Part shown: positions 54,743 through 58,593 of the stretch, one piece after another
Position numbering within the stretch: the stretch's first letter is position 1
Layout of the letters: each line of letters opens with the position of its first letter
NCBI GenBank assembly: GCA_904393115.1
Contig: CAJFMX010000015.1
Location: forward strand, 1 to 58,593
Length of the DNA stretch: 58,593 nt
Reading direction: 5' to 3'
Origin: an uncultured Clostridia bacterium
Lineage (GTDB): Bacteria; Bacillota; Clostridia; Christensenellales; UBA1750
Position numbers and translations under genes: made by a program
Notes under the pieces: model-generated
The model's input: the letters and a program-made list of their open reading frames with translations, nothing else
What the model was told of the DNA's origin: nothing
Databases searched by the model: none

Positions 54743-54939
54743 GTTTCCTCCTCCAGCGCATCTTCAAACGGCGAGACGGTGATCTCGACCGTCCCGCCGT
54801 TTTCCCGCACGCGCACCACGCGCGCGCGGCCCGTCTTGTCCGGGCGGCGCGGCGGGCGCGTCCACTCTACGCGGCAGTTTTCTTCTCCCAGCCTCTCCAG
54901 CGCGAGGGGCAGGGGCAGGCCCAGTGCGGGGTGGATCAT
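54739..54939 (-). CDS. Conserved-position 66-residue protein between frr and uppS
   Basis: Small protein with no recognised domain: [17 protein letters not shown], then a basic stretch ([20 protein letters not shown]) and an acidic end. The ATG overlaps the frr stop and its own stop overlaps the uppS start, each as ATGA, so it is certainly translated with its neighbours or preserves the reading of the operon. Function is unknown; a nucleic-acid or ribosome role would fit its basic core. Confidence 0.75.
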   Translation of the reverse strand: MIHPALGLPLPLALERLGEENCRVEWTRPPRRPDKTGRARVVRVRENGGTVEITVSPFEDALEEET

Positions 54940-55493
54940 ACCTCCATGAGCTCCTTTTCCTTCTCCGCGGTGATGGCGTCGACTTCCTTGATGATCTTGT
55001 CGGTCGCCTTCTGGATCTTGTCCTCGGCGGCCTTCTGGTCATCCTCGGTGATGGTGTTGTCCTTCTTCATCTTCTTGATCTGCTCGTTGGCGTCGCGGCG
55101 GATGGCGCGTACGGCGATCTTGCACTCCTCGGCCATCTTGCGCGTCTGCTTGACGAGCTCCTTTCTGCGCTCCTCGGTCAGCTCCGGCAGCAGCAGGCGG
55201 ATGATCTTTCCGTCGTTGGTGGGGTTGATGCCCAGGTCCGACTTCTGGATCTCCTTTTCGATGACCTTGAGCATGCTCTGCTCCCAGGGCGCGATCTGGA
55301 TGATGCGCGGCTCGGGAATGGAGATGTTGGCCACCTGGTTGATGGGCGTGGGCGAACCATAGTAGTCCACAAGGATGCGGTCCAGCAGCTGCGGGTTGGC
55401 GCGGCCCGCGCGCATGGACGCCAGCTCCTTTCTATAAACCGCCACGGATTTGTTCATCTTCTCCACCATGGTATCGAGAACCTGCTTGGTCAT
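54936..55493 (-). CDS. frr: Ribosome recycling factor
   Basis: 185-residue factor that splits post-termination ribosomes. [40 protein letters not shown], and [15 protein letters not shown] [19 protein letters not shown] are characteristic. A GGAGGAGGCG site precedes the ATG. It is the first gene of the frr-polC operon; the usual upstream genes pyrH, tsf and rpsB are not here. Confidence 0.97.
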   Translation of the reverse strand: MTKQVLDTMVEKMNKSVAVYRKELASMRAGRANPQLLDRILVDYYGSPTPINQVANISIPEPRIIQIAPWEQSMLKVIEKEIQKSDLGINPTNDGKIIRLLLPELTEERRKELVKQTRKMAEECKIAVRAIRRDANEQIKKMKKDNTITEDDQKAAEDKIQKATDKIIKEVDAITAEKEKELMEV

Positions 55494-55534
55494 AGGGAAA
55501 CGCCTCCTCCACTCTCAATGGGATTGCCACCTCT

Positions 55535-55563
55535 ATTGTATATAATTTGGGAAGCAGTGGCAA
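55535..55563 (-). promoter_or_regulatory. Promoter of the frr-polC operon
   Basis: Minus-strand TTGCCA (55563-55558), 17-nt spacer, TACAAT (55540-55535), about 40 nt before the frr ATG. Confidence 0.82.
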
Positions 55564-55619
55564 GCCCTTTCGCGAAAGAGTTGGAAAACATTCTCCGGCC
55601 GCGGGGCCTGACGCGGCGC

Positions 55620-55656
55620 AAAAAAACCGCCCCGCGCGCAGGGCGCAGGACGGTTT
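55620..55656 (-). terminator. Terminator after the first tandem binding-protein gene
   Basis: Stem AAACCG..GG with CC..CGGTTT and a long minus-strand T-run at about 55627-55620, 15 nt after the gene's stop. Confidence 0.75.
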
Positions 55657-55670
55657 CTTTCATTTCTTCC

Positions 55671-57292
55671 TTACTTCCAGGAGAAGTCGCGGTACATGAA
55701 GGCAGAGAACTGCGTGTAGTAGGGGCCGGGGTTGACGTTTGCGTCAAAGGCGAAGAACGTCGTCGGGTAGTAGATCGGGATGTAGGCGCGGCTCTCGGTG
55801 GCGGCCTTCATGGCGGCCTGGGTGGTGGCCTCGTCCGTCATGGCGGCGAAGGCGGCCTGCACGTCGGCGTCGTTGGCGCCGGCCAGGTTCAGGCCCGTCG
55901 AATCGTCGTAGAGCTGCGCGTAGGAGTTGAACTGCGTGGTCAGGCCCACGCCGAGCATGGCAATGTCAAAGTCCTGGATGAAGTAGCGGCTGGTGTCGGC
56001 GACCTGCTCGATGGTGACCGAGAAGTAGGACTGCTCGAGCTGCTCCTTGATGACCTCGCACGCGGAGACCCAGTCCGGATAGGAGGACACGACGATCAGG
56101 CGGATCGGCAGGGGGTTGCTCTCGGAGTAGCCGGCTTCGGTCATCAGGGCGTTGGCCGCCTCGACGTCCACCGTCACGTGCTCGGCAACGTCCGCGTAGT
56201 ACTCGACAAGGGGCGTCGCGATGTTGTAGGCCGGGGTGCCGGCGTCGCTGCTGGCGATGGCCGCGATGTCCTCGATGCTCAGGCAGTGGGCGATGGCGTC
56301 GCGCACGTTCTGGTCCGCCGTGGGCTGGCCCTCGACGCAGTTGAGGATCAGGAAGACGACGTTATTGAGCACCTGCTCCTGGGTCAGCACGTTGTCGTAC
56401 TCCTTGATGATCTCGTAGTTGGTCGCGCCGTACATGGCGTAGTCCAGGTCCCCGGCCTCAAAGGCGGTCTCCTGGCTGCCGGTGATGTACTTCAGGTAGA
56501 TGGTCTCGATCGTGGCGGGGGCCCAGGCGTCCGCAAAGCGGGTCAGGGTCACGTCGCCGTTGTCGCTGACGGACTCCAGCATGTAGGAGCCGGTGCCGTC
56601 CACGTTCAGGCCCAGGTCCTCATTGGGGTCGGAGATGATCGTCTCGCAGTAGGACTCATTGACGATGCACATGCCCTGGATGTAGGGCATCAGCTCGTGG
56701 AAGCCCGCGCCCGCACCCGTGCCGGGGAAGGAGAGGGTCAGGTGCGTGTCGTCCGTGACGGTGACCTCCATCGCGCCGACCAGCGCAGAGCACAGGGGCG
56801 AGTTCGTGCAGCGGGAGAGCGTATAGGCCACGTCCTGCGCCACGAGCGTGTCGCCGGAGTGGAACTTGACGCCGCTGCGGAGCGTGACGTCCACGCTGCC
56901 GTCCTCGTTCTCCACATAGGACCAGCCAGGGCGCAGACGATGTTGCCGTCGTTGTCCAGGTAGAAGAGCGGGTCATAGACGTTGACGATGACGTTGTCCT
57001 CGACCTGCTTCATGAAGAGCTCCGGGTCCAGGGTCGTGATCTGGTCGGTCAGGGCCACGGTGAAGGAATTCTCCTCCTGGCCGTTGGTGGTGGGGCGGGT
57101 CAGGCCGGAGCCGCCGGCCGTCTCCTGGCCGGCGGTTTCGCCCGCATCCGCGCCCTCGTCCGCGCCGGCGCTCTGCGTGGGCGCGGCGGACTCGCTCGTG
57201 CTGGGCGTCTGCGTAGAGGAGCAGGCCGTCAGCGTGCAGAGCGCAACGACCAGCGCCAGGAGCAGCGCCAGAATGGATTTGCTCTTGTTCAT
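55671..57292 (-). pseudogene. Peptide-binding lipoprotein gene with internal frameshift
   Basis: Family 5 solute-binding protein in two frames. The 5' part (57292 down to about 56923) has a lipoprotein signal ending LTAC (C24) and a linker, then FTVALTDQITTLDPELF and NDGNIVCALA. The frame is then lost; the 3' part (about 56922 down to 55671) continues with SYVENEDGSVDVTLRSGVKF and reaches a normal C-terminus. A net change of one missing nucleotide restores the frame; a 7-nt loss would also restore the family's usual LAESW motif. The break coincides with the end of a 99-nt exact repeat shared with the contig end, so an assembly cause is possible. No transporter genes are next to it. Confidence 0.78.
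56824..56922. repeat. 99-nt exact repeat, copy 1 (also 58495-58593)
   Basis: Positions 56824-56922 and 58495-58593 are identical by eye and the match ends exactly at the last base of the window. It lies in the same part of the two tandem binding-protein genes. Confidence 0.85.
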
Positions 57293-57341
57293 CTTGTTTC
57301 ACCCTTCCGTTTGGATTGAATTGGTTATTTTCTCTGGAGCG

Positions 57342-58593
57342 TTACTTCCAGGAGAAATCACGGTACAGGAACGAAGAGATCTGCGTGTAGTAGGGGCCGG
57401 GGTTGAGGTTGGCGTCAAAGGCGTAGAACGACGTCGGGTAATAGATCGGGATGTAGGCGCGGCTCTCGGTGGCGATCTTCATGGCGGCCTGGGTGCTGGC
57501 CTCGTCCGTCATGGCGGCGAAGGCGGCCTGCACGTCGGGATCGTCGATTCCGGACTGGTTCAGGCCCGTCGAATCGTCGTAGAGCTGCGCGTAGGAGTTG
57601 AACTTCGTAGTCAGGCCCACGCTGATCATGGCCATGTCAAAGTCCTGGGTGGTGTAGCGGCTGGTGTCGGCGACCTGCTCGATGGTGACCGAGAAGTAGG
57701 ACTGCTCGAGCATTTCCTTGACGACCTCGCACGCGGCGACCCAGTCCGGGTACGCGGACAGGACGATCAGGCGGATCTGCAGGGGGTTGCTCTCGGAGTA
57801 GCCGGCCTCGGTCATCCGGGCGTTGGCCGCCTCGACGTCCACCGTCACGTGCTCCGCCACGTCCGCATAGTACTCGACAAGGGGCGTTGCGATGTTGTAG
57901 GCCGGGGTGCCGGCGCCGCTGCTGGCGATGGCCGCGATGTCCTCGATGTTCAGGCAGTGGGCGGCCGCGTCGCGCACGCGCTTATCCGACAGGGGCTGGC
58001 CCTCGACGCAGTTGTTGATCAGGTACACGATGCCGTTGAGCACCTGCTCCTGGGTCTGCACGTTGTCAAATCCCTGGATGATCGCGTAGTTGGTCGCGCC
58101 GTAGACGGCGTAGTCCAGGTCCCCGGCCTCAAAGGCGGTCTCCTGGCTGCCGGTGAGGTACTTGCAGTAGATGGTCTCGATCGAGGCGGGGGCCCAGGAA
58201 TCCGCAAAGCGGGTCAGGGTCACGTCGCCGTTTTCCGCGACGGATTCCAGCTTGTAGGAGCCGGTGCCGTCCACGTTCAGGCCCAGGTCCTCATTGGGGT
58301 CGGAGATGATCGTCTCGCAGTAGGACGCATTGACGATGCACATGCCCTGGATGTAGGGCATCAGCTCGTGGAAGCCCGCGCCCGCATCCGCGCCGGGGAA
58401 GGACAGGGTCAGGTGCGTGTCGTCCGTGACGGTGATCTCCATCGCGCCGACCAGCGCAGAGCACAGGGCCGAGTTTGCGCAGCGGGAGAGGGAGTAGGCC
58501 ACGTCCTGCGCCACGAGCGTGTCGCCGGAGTGGAACTTGACGCCGCTGCGGAGCGTGACGTCCACGCTGCCGTCCTCGTTCTCCACATAGGAC
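57342..58593 (-). CDS. Peptide-binding lipoprotein, partial at contig end
   Basis: C-terminal 417 codons of a second family 5 solute-binding protein, nearly identical to the copy at 55.7-57.3 kb over its whole visible length, including SGVKFHSGDTLVAQDVAYSL and the C-terminal YTQISSFLYRDFSWK. The 5' end, including the lipoprotein signal, lies outside the window. The frame is intact as far as visible. Differences cluster in ligand-facing-type segments such as NAVQTQEQVLNGIVYLI-like positions, hinting at divergent substrate preference, but this is weak. Confidence 0.85.
   Translation of the reverse strand, partial: SYVENEDGSVDVTLRSGVKFHSGDTLVAQDVAYSLSRCANSALCSALVGAMEITVTDDTHLTLSFPGADAGAGFHELMPYIQGMCIVNASYCETIISDPNEDLGLNVDGTGSYKLESVAENGDVTLTRFADSWAPASIETIYCKYLTGSQETAFEAGDLDYAVYGATNYAIIQGFDNVQTQEQVLNGIVYLINNCVEGQPLSDKRVRDAAAHCLNIEDIAAIASSGAGTPAYNIATPLVEYYADVAEHVTVDVEAANARMTEAGYSESNPLQIRLIVLSAYPDWVAACEVVKEMLEQSYFSVTIEQVADTSRYTTQDFDMAMISVGLTTKFNSYAQLYDDSTGLNQSGIDDPDVQAAFAAMTDEASTQAAMKIATESRAYIPIYYPTSFYAFDANLNPGPYYTQISSFLYRDFSWK

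Overview
The window is one stretch of a GC-rich Bacillota (Clostridia-type) chromosome, almost certainly a metagenomic contig. The evidence is the Gram-positive replicative polymerase PolC, a TepA-type ClpP homologue, a SpoIIIE/FtsK translocase, ScpA/ScpB, lipoprotein-type peptide-binding proteins, and conserved Firmicute gene order (frr-uppS-cdsA-dxr-rseP-ispG-polC-rimP-nusA-ylxR-ylxQ-infB-rbfA-nrnA-truB-ribF, then rpsO-pnp-M16-tepA and ftsK-rimO-pgsA-cinA-recA). Nearly everything is on the minus strand. Ribosome binding sites are strong GGAGG types, several genes start with TTG or GTG, and nine or ten TTGACA/TATAAT-like promoters with exact 17-nt spacers can be read directly. No tRNA, rRNA or CRISPR array was seen.

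Layout in coordinate order. 1-2.2 kb: repeat-rich contig end that may be the end of an insertion sequence, then an AgrC/AgrA-like histidine kinase and LytTR regulator. 2.6-10.7 kb: an oligopeptide (Opp/Dpp) ABC transporter operon, oppA-oppB-oppC-oppD-oppF plus a small membrane protein. Its OppC carries a seven-repeat RCC1-like beta-propeller in the extracytoplasmic loop after TM1, and its OppF carries a helical/coiled-coil insert of about 180 residues. 11.1-13.7 kb: oligoendopeptidase F and a LytTR/DUF3021 pair. 13.9-17.8 kb: accessory metabolism (alcohol dehydrogenase, GH5 glycosidase, two GNAT acetyltransferases, an isochorismatase-fold hydrolase). 17.9-33.8 kb: recA, cinA, pgsA, rimO, ftsK, scpBA, an M50 protease, dusB, tepA, an M16 protease and pnp. 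34.1-37.0 kb: rpsO, then a small accessory island (lipoprotein, XRE regulator, frameshifted chloramphenicol-acetyltransferase-like gene, sulfatase) interrupting the conserved ribF-rpsO neighbourhood. 37.1-55.5 kb: two long housekeeping operons for translation initiation and ribosome maturation, MEP isoprenoid synthesis, phospholipid precursors and DNA replication. 55.7-58.6 kb: two near-identical tandem peptide-binding lipoprotein genes, the first frameshifted and the second cut by the contig end.

The genes combine into a recognisable picture: peptide capture (OppA and the tandem paralogues), import (OppBCDF), intracellular cleavage (PepF), and two LytTR-type regulators nearby that might tune it. 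The most unusual object is the transporter itself. A permease subunit with a built-in extracytoplasmic propeller and an ATPase subunit with a large cytoplasmic helical insert, encoded in the same operon, suggest a modified peptide importer whose receptor docking, substrate gating or partner binding differs from textbook Opp systems. The right edge of the contig repeats exactly 99 nt found at the frameshift of the neighbouring paralogue, so that frameshift and the contig ends should be read with assembly artefacts in mind.
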